Below are positions 16,201 to 24,223 of a stretch of DNA of 64,000 nucleotides, one piece after another. Source of the stretch: Streptomyces clavifer (GTDB taxonomy: Bacteria > Actinomycetota > Actinomycetes > Streptomycetales > Streptomycetaceae); the NCBI GenBank assembly GCA_014651175.1, contig BMWJ01000007.1:310001-374000 (forward strand). Reading direction: 5' to 3'. The notes beneath the pieces were generated by a model. The model made no database searches. It worked only from the letters and a program-made list of their open reading frames with translations, and was not told the origin of the DNA. The translations under genes were made by a program, and so were the position numbers. The stretch's first letter is position 1. The number at the start of each line of letters is the position of its first letter.

Positions 16201-19147
16201 CCGCCGGATCGACCGTTTCGACCGGGAGTTCGGCACGCTCGGCGGCCAGCCGGAGCAGTACCTCCAGGCTGGAGGCGTCCTCCCCGTTGACTGCCGTGGT
16301 GGCGGCGGTGGCCGCGAGAGCGGTGAGCTCGGGCAGCGCGGCCGTCATCGACTGCTCCAGCACGAAGTCCTCGCCGTTGGACTCGCAGGGGCTGGCGAAG
16401 AACTGGAACTCCTTGTCCAGCGGCAGCGGCCGGGTGAAGCGCCCGGCGAAGAGCCGACTGTGCCGGACCGGCGCGCCCATCGTCCAGGCGGCGGCGACCG
16501 TGCCGAGCAGCCCGGTCAGTGACAGGGCGTCCGCCTCGGTGGCGACCGCGGGCACATCCGGCAGGATCTCGGCGGCCAGCGACTTCAGTACGTGGCCCGG
16601 TCCGACCTCGATCAGCAGGTCCACCTCGCCGTCCATCTCCTGGAGCGCCTCGGTGAACCGGACCGGTTGCAGTACCTGGCGGGTGAGCAGGTCCACCACG
16701 TCGGTGTCGGCGGGCAGCAGCCCGCCGGTGACGGTGGAGACCAGTCCCTCGCCGACCGGGCCGAACCGCTCGGTTTCCAGGTGCCCGGCGAGTCCGGCCG
16801 CGGCCGGGGCGACGGCCGGTGAGTGGAAGGCATGAGAGACATTGATCCTCGCCGTGCCGACGCCCTGTCCGGCCGCCCGTGCGCAGACTCGTTCGACCGC
16901 CGCGACCGGGCCGGACACCACGGTCTGCCGCGGGCTGTTGTAGCCGGCGATCACCACCGGCTCGCCGGCGGTCAGGGTCTCGGCGAGTTCGGGGGTGGTC
17001 GCGAGCGCGGCCATCGTGCCATCGCCGTCGCTGGCCGCGGCCATGATCCGGCCACGGGCGCCGGCCGCGCTCAGCACGGTCGGCTCGTCCATCGCGCCCG
17101 CCCAGTGCAGGGCCGTAAGTTCCCCGAGGCTGTGCCCGGTGGCCCGGACCGCCTCGATGCCGAGGATGTCCAGGATGCGCAGGCCCGCGACCGAGGCGGC
17201 CACGATCCGGGGCTGGGCGACGTCGGTGGCGACCAGGTCGCCGTCGGTGGGCAGCGAGAGCCGGTCGTACAACTCGTCCACGGCGGCGAACCGGCGGCGC
17301 AGCGCGCCTCCGTCGCCCCGCTTTCCGGCGCCCTGGCCGGGGAAGAGGAAGGCGATCCGGGGGGCCGATCCGGCGCCGCCCAGGAAGACGCCCCCCTGGG
17401 TGTCCAGCAGCGAGCGGGCCCCGGCGGCCAGTTGTCCGGCCAGCTCGGTGAGCCGCTCGGTGGCCTGTTCGGGCGAAGCGACGAGCACCGCGGCGCGCAA
17501 CGGCCGGCCGTCGAGCTCGCCCTGCAACGTGGCTGCCAGGTCACCGAGTTCGGCGTACGACAGCTGGGCGCAGAACTCCGCGAGGCGGGTCGCCTTCTCC
17601 CGCAGTTCCTCCGGGTCGGCGCCGTCCAGCAGGAACAGCTCGGCGTCCTGCCGGGAGGCGACCAGTTTGCGGGTGACGCTCGGCACGGCGCTGCGCCGCA
17701 AGCCGTCGGCGTGCTCGACCACGACGTGGGCGTTGATGCCGCCGAAGCCCATGGAGGAGACCCCGGCCCGGATGGGCATGTCCTCGGGCCACAGCTCGGC
17801 ACGGTCCGGGACCCGCAGCGCGGGCTCGGGGCCGAGGAGTTCGGGGTGCGGGTCGACGTGGCTGGTGGCGGGCGGGATCACCTGGTGGCGGACCGCAAGG
17901 ATCGCCTTGAGGAGCCCGGCGACCCCGGCCGCCGCCTTGGTGTGGCCGAAGTTGCCCTTGACGGTACTCAGGGCGGCCGGGGCGAGAGCCCCGGAGGCGC
18001 GGCGGGCCTCGGAGAAGGCGCGCAGCTCGGTGGCGTCACCGACGGCCGTTCCGGTGCCGTGGCCCTCCAGGAGGCCGATGGTCTCCATGCCGAAGCCGGC
18101 CGTGCGGTAGGCGCGTCGTAGGGCGAGCCGGTGGCCGCTGACCTCGGGCCGGGTGATGCCGCCCTTCCCGTCGGAGGAGTAGCCCCAGCCGGCGATGGTG
18201 GCGTAGCGGAACCGGCCCTGCGCGCGGGCGTCCTCGTCCCGCATCAGGACCAGCATGCCGCAGCCCTCGCCGGGCCAGAAGCCGTTGGCGCCCTTGTCGT
18301 AGACCCGCATCTCGCCGGTCGCCAGCGCGCCGGTCTTGGCGAAGCCGATCACTTCGAAGGGGTCGATGCTCAGGTCCACACCGCCGGCCACCGCCACGTC
18401 CATCGTGCCGCGGGCCAGCGCGTCGCACGCGGTGGAGACCGACAGCAGGGAGGACGAGCACGCGCCGTCGACGGTGAAACCGCCGCCCTTGAAGTCGAAG
18501 TGGTTGCAGATACGGCCGGCGATGGTGTTGGCGAGGCCGCCGGCCAGGGTGTCCTCGCCGATGGGCGGGAAGGCGCTCTTGTAGCGCTGTTCGAGACTGT
18601 CGAGGAAGGCGGTGAGCGCCTCGTCGTCCCAGCCCTGCTCGCGCAGCGCGGCGCCGACGGTGCGGCGGACGTACGGCCAGCGCAGCCGCATCAGATTGGC
18701 CCGGCTGAACTCCCCGGTGAGGGTGTTGCCGATGATGACGCCGGTGTTGACGTCCGCCAGCCCCTCGCCGAACGGGAAGCCGGCGTCCTCCAGGGCGCGG
18801 GCCGCTGTGTCCAGGGCGAGCCAGTGGGTCATGTCGGTGGAGCGGAAGGTGCTGCCCGCCACCCGGTAGCGGACCCGGTCGAACTCGAATCCCTCGATCA
18901 CCGCTGCCTTGGCGCTGTAGAAGCGGTCGGGCGCGGCGGGATCGGGTGAGTAGTAGTCCTCGGCACGCATCCGCTGGTCGGGCAGTTTACGGAAGGCACG
19001 GCGGCCCGCCAGTACGTTCTGCCAGAGCTGTTCGGGGTTCTCGGCGTCGGGGTAGCGGCAGGCGATGCCGACCACCGCGATGCGGCCCGAGGGTGCCCGC
19101 TCGTCGTCCTCGGCCGTGGTCACGGGCCTCGGTTCGCTTACGGTCAT
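13262..19147 (-). CDS. pksE: Iterative enediyne polyketide synthase PKSE (KS-AT-ACP-KR-DH-PPTase)
   Basis: The 1961-residue protein has the PKSE domain order. The KS spans residues ~20-480 with catalytic Cys230 in D-G-A-C-S-S-S and His363 and His402. The AT-like domain (~595-890) has G-H-S-L-G-E (Ser673). The ACP (~960-1035) has the enediyne-type D-E-L-H-L-S-S-I motif near Ser992. The KR (~1225-1410) has a G-G-G-K-G-I nucleotide loop and Y-A-T-A-N. The DH (~1500-1640) has His1510. The C-terminal PPTase (~1780-1961) has C-D-V-E and W-G-A-V-E-T-L-R-K-A. All key residues are intact. ATG 19147 overlaps the unbU stop; a longer open frame upstream lies inside unbU and is rejected. Such enzymes self-phosphopantetheinylate and build a C14-C16 polyene from malonyl-CoA. 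Confidence 0.97.
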   Translation of the reverse strand: MTVSEPRPVTTAEDDERAPSGRIAVVGIACRYPDAENPEQLWQNVLAGRRAFRKLPDQRMRAEDYYSPDPAAPDRFYSAKAAVIEGFEFDRVRYRVAGSTFRSTDMTHWLALDTAARALEDAGFPFGEGLADVNTGVIIGNTLTGEFSRANLMRLRWPYVRRTVGAALREQGWDDEALTAFLDSLEQRYKSAFPPIGEDTLAGGLANTIAGRICNHFDFKGGGFTVDGACSSSLLSVSTACDALARGTMDVAVAGGVDLSIDPFEVIGFAKTGALATGEMRVYDKGANGFWPGEGCGMLVLMRDEDARAQGRFRYATIAGWGYSSDGKGGITRPEVSGHRLALRRAYRTAGFGMETIGLLEGHGTGTAVGDATELRAFSEARRASGALAPAALSTVKGNFGHTKAAAGVAGLLKAILAVRHQVIPPATSHVDPHPELLGPEPALRVPDRAELWPEDMPIRAGVSSMGFGGINAHVVVEHADGLRRSAVPSVTRKLVASRQDAELFLLDGADPEELREKATRLAEFCAQLSYAELGDLAATLQGELDGRPLRAAVLVASPEQATERLTELAGQLAAGARSLLDTQGGVFLGGAGSAPRIAFLFPGQGAGKRGDGGALRRRFAAVDELYDRLSLPTDGDLVATDVAQPRIVAASVAGLRILDILGIEAVRATGHSLGELTALHWAGAMDEPTVLSAAGARGRIMAAASDGDGTMAALATTPELAETLTAGEPVVIAGYNSPRQTVVSGPVAAVERVCARAAGQGVGTARINVSHAFHSPAVAPAAAGLAGHLETERFGPVGEGLVSTVTGGLLPADTDVVDLLTRQVLQPVRFTEALQEMDGEVDLLIEVGPGHVLKSLAAEILPDVPAVATEADALSLTGLLGTVAAAWTMGAPVRHSRLFAGRFTRPLPLDKEFQFFASPCESNGEDFVLEQSMTAALPELTALAATAATTAVNGEDASSLEVLLRLAAERAELPVETVDPAANPLDELHLSSITVGQIMNQAAQELGISAPMVTTAFATSTLGQLAELLDELAEQSPDDHQPSAAPGVASWVRPFVVDLTPAELPGGPAAGPGGDWEVFASDRHPLAGPLAEKLRATGPGAGVLLALPRDCGQEHVGLMLDAARAALDPERRAAGTRLVAVGDRRGAAGLAKTLHLEAPDIPVTVVTLPLPGDMTADAAQRIGVRITADVLATTGFSEVHYDSEGVRREPVLRAVELATGSTHQALDDGDVLLITGGGKGITAECAISLAGPSGAAIGLMGRSDPAEDAELADNLARMEAAGVRVYYARADVTDVDQVKAAVGEITKALGPVTGLLHGAGRNQPQALANLDEDSFRRTLATKIDGVEAVLAAIDPASLRLFVTFGSIIGRAGLRGEADYATANDWLTELTVKFQQDYPDCRCLALEWSVWSGAGMGERLGVLEGLVREGIEPIPADQGVELLGRLLADTGVPPALVVMGRAGGLPTLTLEQREPPLLRFLERVQVHYPGIELVADAELGAGSDLYLADHLLDGDLLFPAVLGMEAMTQVATALTGHRDTPVLEDMRFLRPIVVPLNGTTTLRVAALVTGPGTVEAVVRSSETGFQADHFRATLRFGVPEPVGDPAPVTDQVPRVPLAPDELYGPVLFQGDRFQRLLGYRDLAAKHCLAEIDDTPRADWFAAYHPGELVLADPGTRDALMHSIQACVPDATLLPVSVTRLHLAARPAQHTGRLLFLDARERSRDGDSYLYDLDVRDEEGRLVERWEGLLLRAVRKQDGAGPWLPALLGPFLERRAEAALGHPLRCVVLPGGSVDGSSVDERRQRTARAVSWALGRTTEVHHRPDGRPELADMRRVSSSHAAGVTFAVVADQAVTCDVEVAAERPADAWAALLGADGLALARLLAEGRGEALSLAATRVWGAVETLRKAGYAVAALSLDGDAGLPAGWVAFRGGAHRITSFATALEGVADPVSFTVLTEGTR

Positions 19148-20163
19148 GCCGCCACCGCCTCGTTGCCGGCCAGGCGCTGTGGCTCGGCGGGCTGCGCCAC
19201 CGTGCCGCTCGTCGCGCCGTTGCCCCGGCGCCGTTGCAGGCCGTGGGCGACCCACCAGCCGATACCGCGGACGGCACACACGATCGTGGTGGCGAAGAAG
19301 AGGGTGTACACGACGTTGAAGACCATCAGCAGCCCGTAGACCATGGCGACCGAGGAGCCGAACATGAACTGGTTGCGGGCCTTCGAGGGGGTGGTTCCGG
19401 GGTCGGTGATCATGTAGTTGGTGAAGAGCACGAAGGCGACACCGCTCATCGGCCCGAGCGCGGACCAGATCGCCACGTCCCATATGAAGTGGCGCAGCAC
19501 CGCTTGGATGACGAAGGCGCCGAGCCAGCCGACGATCAGCGGGATCCGTTTGGTCAGCATGGCGTTGATGACCGTGCCGGCGGTGGCGATGACCAGCGGG
19601 ATGCCGACCCGGAAGAACGTGTTCGCGTTCTCGGTGAACTCGTACGGCGGGGCGATGCTGATCCAGGAGCCGAACAGGAGCAGCGAGACGGTGATGCCGA
19701 AGTTGGACGGGTTCATGTAGTGCCGCATGCGGCCGTTGATCGGTGCCTGAAGGACGTGTTTGCCGGCCACGCCGATGAAGACACCGAGCAGGATGGGCAG
19801 CAGCAGGTCGTTGGCGTAGAGCAGCATGTTCACCGCGAGCGCGGTGATGTGGGCGGGCAGCAGGAACTCGTACACCCTGCGGAACCCGCCGCCCAGGAAG
19901 CGGGCCCGGCGCTTCTGGGCCCAGGCGCTGATCACCTCCAGCACCATCTCGACCGCGTAGGCGAACGGCGCGCAGATGATCGGCCACAGCCAGGGCTGCT
20001 CGAAGCCGAGCAGGGTGTAGCCCAGGATGTTGAACACGCTCATGGAGATGGCGAAGTTGCGCAGTGCCAGGTAGCGGGGATCCCGGTTGGGTTTCCTCTT
20101 CCCGGCGTGGGGCTGGGCGGCGTGCGGAGCCGCCTTGACAGTCTGGGAACGGTTGTCGGTCAT
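19144..20163 (-). CDS. unbU: Enediyne core membrane protein UnbU
   Basis: The 339-residue protein has an N-terminal basic, cytosolic stretch, about eight to nine transmembrane helices and a Gln/Ala-rich tail. It matches UnbU (the E5-type gene) by length, hydropathy and position between unbV and pksE, with ATGA overlaps on both sides. Two segments, H-Y-M-N-P-S-N-F-G-I (~residue 150) and N-Y-M-I-T-D-P-G-T-T-P-S-K (~residue 255), resemble conserved loops of the NqrB/RnfD electron-transport subunits (compare T-D-P-x-T-x-P). The homology to NqrB/RnfD is my reading of those motifs. A membrane redox rather than export role is inference. Confidence 0.9.
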   Translation of the reverse strand: MTDNRSQTVKAAPHAAQPHAGKRKPNRDPRYLALRNFAISMSVFNILGYTLLGFEQPWLWPIICAPFAYAVEMVLEVISAWAQKRRARFLGGGFRRVYEFLLPAHITALAVNMLLYANDLLLPILLGVFIGVAGKHVLQAPINGRMRHYMNPSNFGITVSLLLFGSWISIAPPYEFTENANTFFRVGIPLVIATAGTVINAMLTKRIPLIVGWLGAFVIQAVLRHFIWDVAIWSALGPMSGVAFVLFTNYMITDPGTTPSKARNQFMFGSSVAMVYGLLMVFNVVYTLFFATTIVCAVRGIGWWVAHGLQRRRGNGATSGTVAQPAEPQRLAGNEAVAA

Positions 20164-22139
20164 CGGCTCGTCACCTCCTGGATGTCGTCGGTCAGCATGA
20201 GGGTGTGGCTGCCCGCGGAGAGCTGCTGGGTCTTGGTGTGCAGGCCGCCCCCGCTGTCGCGCCAGGTGAAGTGCGCTTCCACCGGGCCGGTGTAGGTGCC
20301 GAGGCCGAAGCGCACGTCGAAGCTACGGAAGCCTCCGTGCCCGCCGCCGCCGTCGAGCTGGGCGATCTGCCGCCCCTGCGGCGTGGTGATGCTCACCGTG
20401 GTGCCGTACGCGGGCGAGCCGGTCGCGGCCAGCCCCTCTCCAGCGGTGGAGTCCGGCGCGGGCCGGTACAGCCGCAGTGTCAGGTCGTTGCCCAGCTTCG
20501 GGGCCTGGTTGGCATAGAACGCCGGAGGGCCCCACTGGCGGGCTATCGCGAAGTCCAGCGCGCCGCTGCCAGTGGTGTCGGCGGTGGCGATCCCACGGGT
20601 CGGGATCGGGACGTCGAGGCCGAGCTGCTTGCTCACGTTCGCGTACTTGCCGCTGCTGGTCCGGGCGTAGAACGCCATCACCTCGTCGCCGGCCAGGTCG
20701 TCACCGGGGCCGACGTGCGGCCACATCGCGGGGTTGGAGAGCAGGTTGTCGTTGGTCATGGCCAATTCCTGGAGCCACGGCCAGCGGTCGATGTCGCCCT
20801 TGACGAAGCCGTCGGCCTGCAGGATGTTCTGCTGGCCGTTGTTGAGGAAGTCGCCCATCTTGGCGTCCCAGCCCCAGCCGGTCCAGGCGACGCCGTTCTT
20901 CTGCGCCTCCTGCTTGAACGGGGCGATGCCGTCCTGCAGTTTGGCCTTCGCGGCGGCCGGGCTGTCGGCCTGGTTGACCCAGAGGAAGTTGCTCTCCTCC
21001 AGGCCCCAGGCGACGGTGATGTTGCTGACCATCATGTCGAAGCTGCCGTTGCTGTCGACGTCACCGAAGTCGACCCCCATGCCCTTGAAGGAGCCGTCGC
21101 CGAGCACGAACGACTTCGGGGTCGTCGGGGTGCGCTCGCCCTTGGCCTCCGTGAAGCGGATGTTGCCGGGGGTGGAGCGGTTGTGCAGCAGGTGCCCGTG
21201 GCCGAAGTCGTTGGCGATGTAGACGTCGGGCAGTCCGGAGCCGGTCAGGTCGGCGCCGGAGATGGCCAGCGTCCAGCCGGTGGAGTTGTCGTACGGGATG
21301 GCGTCCTTGTCCTCGACGAAGGAGACGTCCGGGTTGGTGCCGGCCGAGCCCTTGTACCAGCGCAGCACGCGGTTACCGCCTGCGTTCTTCGCGCTGGACA
21401 GCGAGTCGTTCATCTCGACGTTGTTGAGGCCGTTCGGGTCGAGCACGTCGGAGTCCGGGAAGTAGTTCCCGACGATCATCGACGGGTGGCCGCTGCCGTC
21501 GAGGTCGGCGACGTAGACGGCGTCGGTGTTCCACCGCGGCCCGTGGTACTTGCCGTCGAGACTCTGCGAGGCGACGACCTCGCGCGGGACGTACGCGGAC
21601 GCGGACGGGGTCTTGGCGTCGGACTTCGCCAGGAACAGCACCGGAGTGCGTCCCCAGTAGGTGACCAGGAAGTCGTTGCGGCTGTCGCCGTTGAAGTCGC
21701 CGGGGGTGCAGCCGGTGGGTGCCATGGCGTCGTCCATCGGCAGCGGCTTGCCGTCCAGCACGAACGGGGTGAACCGGTCGGCGGTACGAGCGGTCGGGGT
21801 GTAGGTGACCACGACCGAGTCGGTACGGGTGTCGACGATGCACATGCCGTTGGCGAGTCCGTTGCCGGTGACATCGTTGACCGCGATGCTGGCGCCGACC
21901 GAGGAGATCCAGGCGCGGATCTTCTCGTAGGCAGGGTTCACCTCACGGATCGTCTTCTTCGGCTGCGATTCGTATCCGGGCGGCATCGCGATCGGCATTT
22001 CCTTGAACTTGTACGCCGCAGCAGCCTCGTCACCGCCCGCGACGGACACCGATGTGCGGACGACGAAGAACAGCGAGGTCGTCACCAATATCGTGACCAC
22101 CCCTGGTATGAGCCTGCGGAATCGCTGTCGGTACGACAT
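20160..22139 (-). CDS. unbV: Enediyne core protein UnbV (FG-GAP/VCBS propeller with ASPIC/UnbV C-terminus)
   Basis: The 659-residue protein has an N-terminal basic segment and one transmembrane/signal-anchor helix (residues ~10-30, P-G-V-V-T-I-L-V-T-T-S-L-F-F-V-V). A series of Asp/Asn-Gly repeats typical of FG-GAP/VCBS blades follows (D-F-N-G-D-S, D-L-D-G-S-G, D-L-T-G-S-G, D-V-D-S-N-G, D-T-T-G-S-G). The C-terminal ~110 residues carry the UnbV/ASPIC pattern (G-G-G-G-H-G-G-F-R-S-F, then F-G-L-G). It should face the extracytoplasmic side. UnbV is universal in enediyne loci, function unknown. It is the first gene of the five-gene minus-strand operon. Confidence 0.93.
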   Translation of the reverse strand: MSYRQRFRRLIPGVVTILVTTSLFFVVRTSVSVAGGDEAAAAYKFKEMPIAMPPGYESQPKKTIREVNPAYEKIRAWISSVGASIAVNDVTGNGLANGMCIVDTRTDSVVVTYTPTARTADRFTPFVLDGKPLPMDDAMAPTGCTPGDFNGDSRNDFLVTYWGRTPVLFLAKSDAKTPSASAYVPREVVASQSLDGKYHGPRWNTDAVYVADLDGSGHPSMIVGNYFPDSDVLDPNGLNNVEMNDSLSSAKNAGGNRVLRWYKGSAGTNPDVSFVEDKDAIPYDNSTGWTLAISGADLTGSGLPDVYIANDFGHGHLLHNRSTPGNIRFTEAKGERTPTTPKSFVLGDGSFKGMGVDFGDVDSNGSFDMMVSNITVAWGLEESNFLWVNQADSPAAAKAKLQDGIAPFKQEAQKNGVAWTGWGWDAKMGDFLNNGQQNILQADGFVKGDIDRWPWLQELAMTNDNLLSNPAMWPHVGPGDDLAGDEVMAFYARTSSGKYANVSKQLGLDVPIPTRGIATADTTGSGALDFAIARQWGPPAFYANQAPKLGNDLTLRLYRPAPDSTAGEGLAATGSPAYGTTVSITTPQGRQIAQLDGGGGHGGFRSFDVRFGLGTYTGPVEAHFTWRDSGGGLHTKTQQLSAGSHTLMLTDDIQEVTSR

Positions 22140-22193
22140 CCCAATTCCCTCCCGTGAACGAGAAATGAACGACTGGCCGAGGTCATTGCGAAC

Positions 22194-22209
22194 GTAATTC
22201 CGAAATTAC
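22194..22209. promoter_or_regulatory. AT-rich palindrome in the unbV/GMC divergent promoter region
   Basis: A 16-base near-perfect inverted repeat (GTAATT-CCGA-AATTAC) lies in the 282-base gap between the divergent unbV and GMC genes, in otherwise GC-rich DNA and 55 bases upstream of the unbV start. It could be an operator for the AraC or another regulator, or a promoter element. Confidence 0.4.
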
Positions 22210-22421
22210 TGTCGCAGTACCTGGCACTTGAGGATCTACCACCCCGGCAAGGGCTGCTTCTCTGACGTTGCCACGGTTCGAAGGGAGCACTCGCCTTCAG
22301 TACGGGGAATATCCACGGCCCTGGTCATTGAGCAGTCTCGGAGAAGACCGGATGCGGGCGGCCTGTAAAACTCGGGTGAGATCGGACCCTGTCGAATCAC
22401 AGTCTGGCGAGGTTTAAATCC

Positions 22422-23969
22422 ATGACGCACACGTATGACGCGATCATCGTCGGGTCGGGCTCCGCGGGTGCGGCGCTCGCGGCCCGGCTGAGCGAGGACC
22501 CGGCCCGTTCGGTGCTCCTCATCGAAGCGGGCCCGGACTTTCCCGATCCGGCCGACATCCCGCACGACATCATCAACGGCAACGCCATGTCGATGAGCAA
22601 GCACGACTGGCACTACCGCGCGGAGATCATGGACGGCCGGCGCATCCTCTTCCCCCGAGGAAAGATCACCGGCGGCTCGTCCGCGGTCGGTGCCACCATC
22701 GCGCTGCGGGGTGTGCCCGAGAACTACGACAAGTGGGCGGCGGCGGGCAACCCGGCGTGGGCGTACGAGCAGGTGCTGCCGTACTTCCGCCGGCTGGAGG
22801 ACGACCTGAACTTCGAGGGCCGCTACCACGGCAAGGGCGGCCCGGTGCCGATCCGCAGGTTCCAGCCGGACGAGATGACCACCATGCAGCGCGCCTTCAC
22901 CGAGGCGAGCCTGGCGGCCGGATTCCCCGAGGTCTCCGACCACAACCACCCCGAGGCGACCGGTATCGGCCCGATCCCGTCCAACCGGCGCGACCCCCGC
23001 TTCCGGGTCTCGACGGCGATGGCGTACCTGACGGGCGAGGTACGGGCACGGGAGAACCTGGCCATCCGCAGCGGGACGCTGGTGCACGAGGTGCTCTTCG
23101 AGGGCGACAGCGCGGTCGGCGTCCTCGTCTCGGCCGGTGCCGGCCAGCCGGAGGAACTGCGGGCGCACAAGGTCGTTCTGTCGGCCGGCGCGGTCAACAC
23201 CCCGACGCTGCTGATGCGTTCGGGAATCGGCCCGGCCGACGACCTGACCAGGCTCGGGATCGACGTCCGGCTGGACCGGCCCGGGGTCGGCGCCCACCTG
23301 ATGGACCACCCGCGGACCGGCGTGTTCATGCGGCCCAAGGAGGGGGCCCTGGACGAGAACGTGCCGTTCCTGCAGTCCATGGTGCGGACCACGGCCAAGG
23401 GGTCCACCGACTTCAACGACATGCAGTACTACATGGTCAACCACTTCGACCTGGAGCTCTTCCCCGAGCTCCAGATGCTGGCCGGCGCTTCGATGATCTT
23501 CGGCGTGATGGTGGTGGACCAGCAGCCGGAGTCGGTCGGCCGGCTGCGGCTGGCCTCGGCCGACCCGGCGGCGGGGCCGGACATCCAGCTCGACTTCCTC
23601 TCCACCGAACGGGACCTGGAGAAGATGGTCCAGGGCGTCCGGACCTGCTGGGAGCTGGCCAACCACCCGGGGATCGCGTCGCGGGGCGACGGCTTCATCG
23701 TGCTGAACGACAAGCTCATCGAGAAGGACGCGATGGTCGAGCAGTACGTGAAGGTGAGCCTGGACAGCGGCTACCACCCGGTGGGCACGGCCCGCATGGG
23801 CACCGCCGACGACGCGGGCGCCGTGGTGGACGAACAGCTGCGGGTGCACGGGGTGGAGAACCTGTACGTGGCCGACGCCTCGGTGATGCCGAGCATCGTC
23901 AACTGCAACACCAACCTCACCTCGATCATGATCGGTGAGCGGCTGGCGGACTGGCTGCGCGCCGAGTGA
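22422..23969 (+). CDS. GMC-family FAD oxidoreductase (likely E9-type)
   Basis: The 515-residue protein starts with the FAD-binding motif D-A-I-I-V-G-S-G-S-A-G-A-A-L-A, has the GMC signatures G-K-I-T-G-G-S-S-A-V and S-A-G-A-V-N-T-P-T-L-L-M-R-S-G-I-G, and ends with the catalytic pair Y-H-P-V-G-T-A-R-M-G (His) and N-C-N-T-N-L-T-S (Asn). The GMC family oxidises alcohols to carbonyls. GAGG precedes the ATG. An oxidoreductase of this type (E9) is part of the shared set in several enediyne loci. It is divergent from unbV and presumably oxidises a hydroxyl introduced on the polyketide core. Choline dehydrogenase function is unlikely given this context. Confidence 0.93.
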   Translation: MTHTYDAIIVGSGSAGAALAARLSEDPARSVLLIEAGPDFPDPADIPHDIINGNAMSMSKHDWHYRAEIMDGRRILFPRGKITGGSSAVGATIALRGVPENYDKWAAAGNPAWAYEQVLPYFRRLEDDLNFEGRYHGKGGPVPIRRFQPDEMTTMQRAFTEASLAAGFPEVSDHNHPEATGIGPIPSNRRDPRFRVSTAMAYLTGEVRARENLAIRSGTLVHEVLFEGDSAVGVLVSAGAGQPEELRAHKVVLSAGAVNTPTLLMRSGIGPADDLTRLGIDVRLDRPGVGAHLMDHPRTGVFMRPKEGALDENVPFLQSMVRTTAKGSTDFNDMQYYMVNHFDLELFPELQMLAGASMIFGVMVVDQQPESVGRLRLASADPAAGPDIQLDFLSTERDLEKMVQGVRTCWELANHPGIASRGDGFIVLNDKLIEKDAMVEQYVKVSLDSGYHPVGTARMGTADDAGAVVDEQLRVHGVENLYVADASVMPSIVNCNTNLTSIMIGERLADWLRAE

Positions 23970-23992
23970 ACTGAACCCGCCCGGCCTTCCCA

Positions 23993-24031
23993 GACGGCCG
24001 TTCCGGCGCCTGCCGCGCCGGAACGGCCGTC
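23993..24031 (+). terminator. Terminator after the GMC gene
   Basis: A perfect 17-bp stem (23993-24009 with 24015-24031) with a 5-base loop follows the GMC stop by 24 bases. It implies that the genes from 24224 have their own promoter in the AT-rich stretch at about 24060-24200. Confidence 0.9.
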
Positions 24032-24223
24032 CGTGTGTCCAGGTCCAGGACCCGCCGGCGGGCGCACGCAGGGCAATTTGAAAGACGAGACGCCGTCACC
24101 ATTCCTGCCACCATGAGAGAAAACAACGCCGCAATTACCCGCCACACCAGACCGGATATATTCCCGTTTTTCTGAATTGGTTCGCGGGGCGGCTCCCACA
24201 ATCGGAAGAAAAGGCGATCATCC

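Noticed and set aside
13343-16522. 1059-codon plus-strand open frame opposite the PKS gene
   Set aside because: It is antisense to the PKSE, whose domains, motifs and overlaps are all intact. High G+C produces long open shadow frames; this one has no recognisable protein content.
19148-19987. Upstream extension of the PKS frame by ~280 codons
   Set aside because: It lies inside unbU in another frame. The PKS start at 19147 has the ATGA overlap and is followed by the standard KS N-terminus.
24113-24175. 20-codon peptide ORF in the AT-rich leader before the AhpD-like gene
   Set aside because: No ribosome binding site is present before the ATG; the AT-rich stretch is better explained as promoter or leader.
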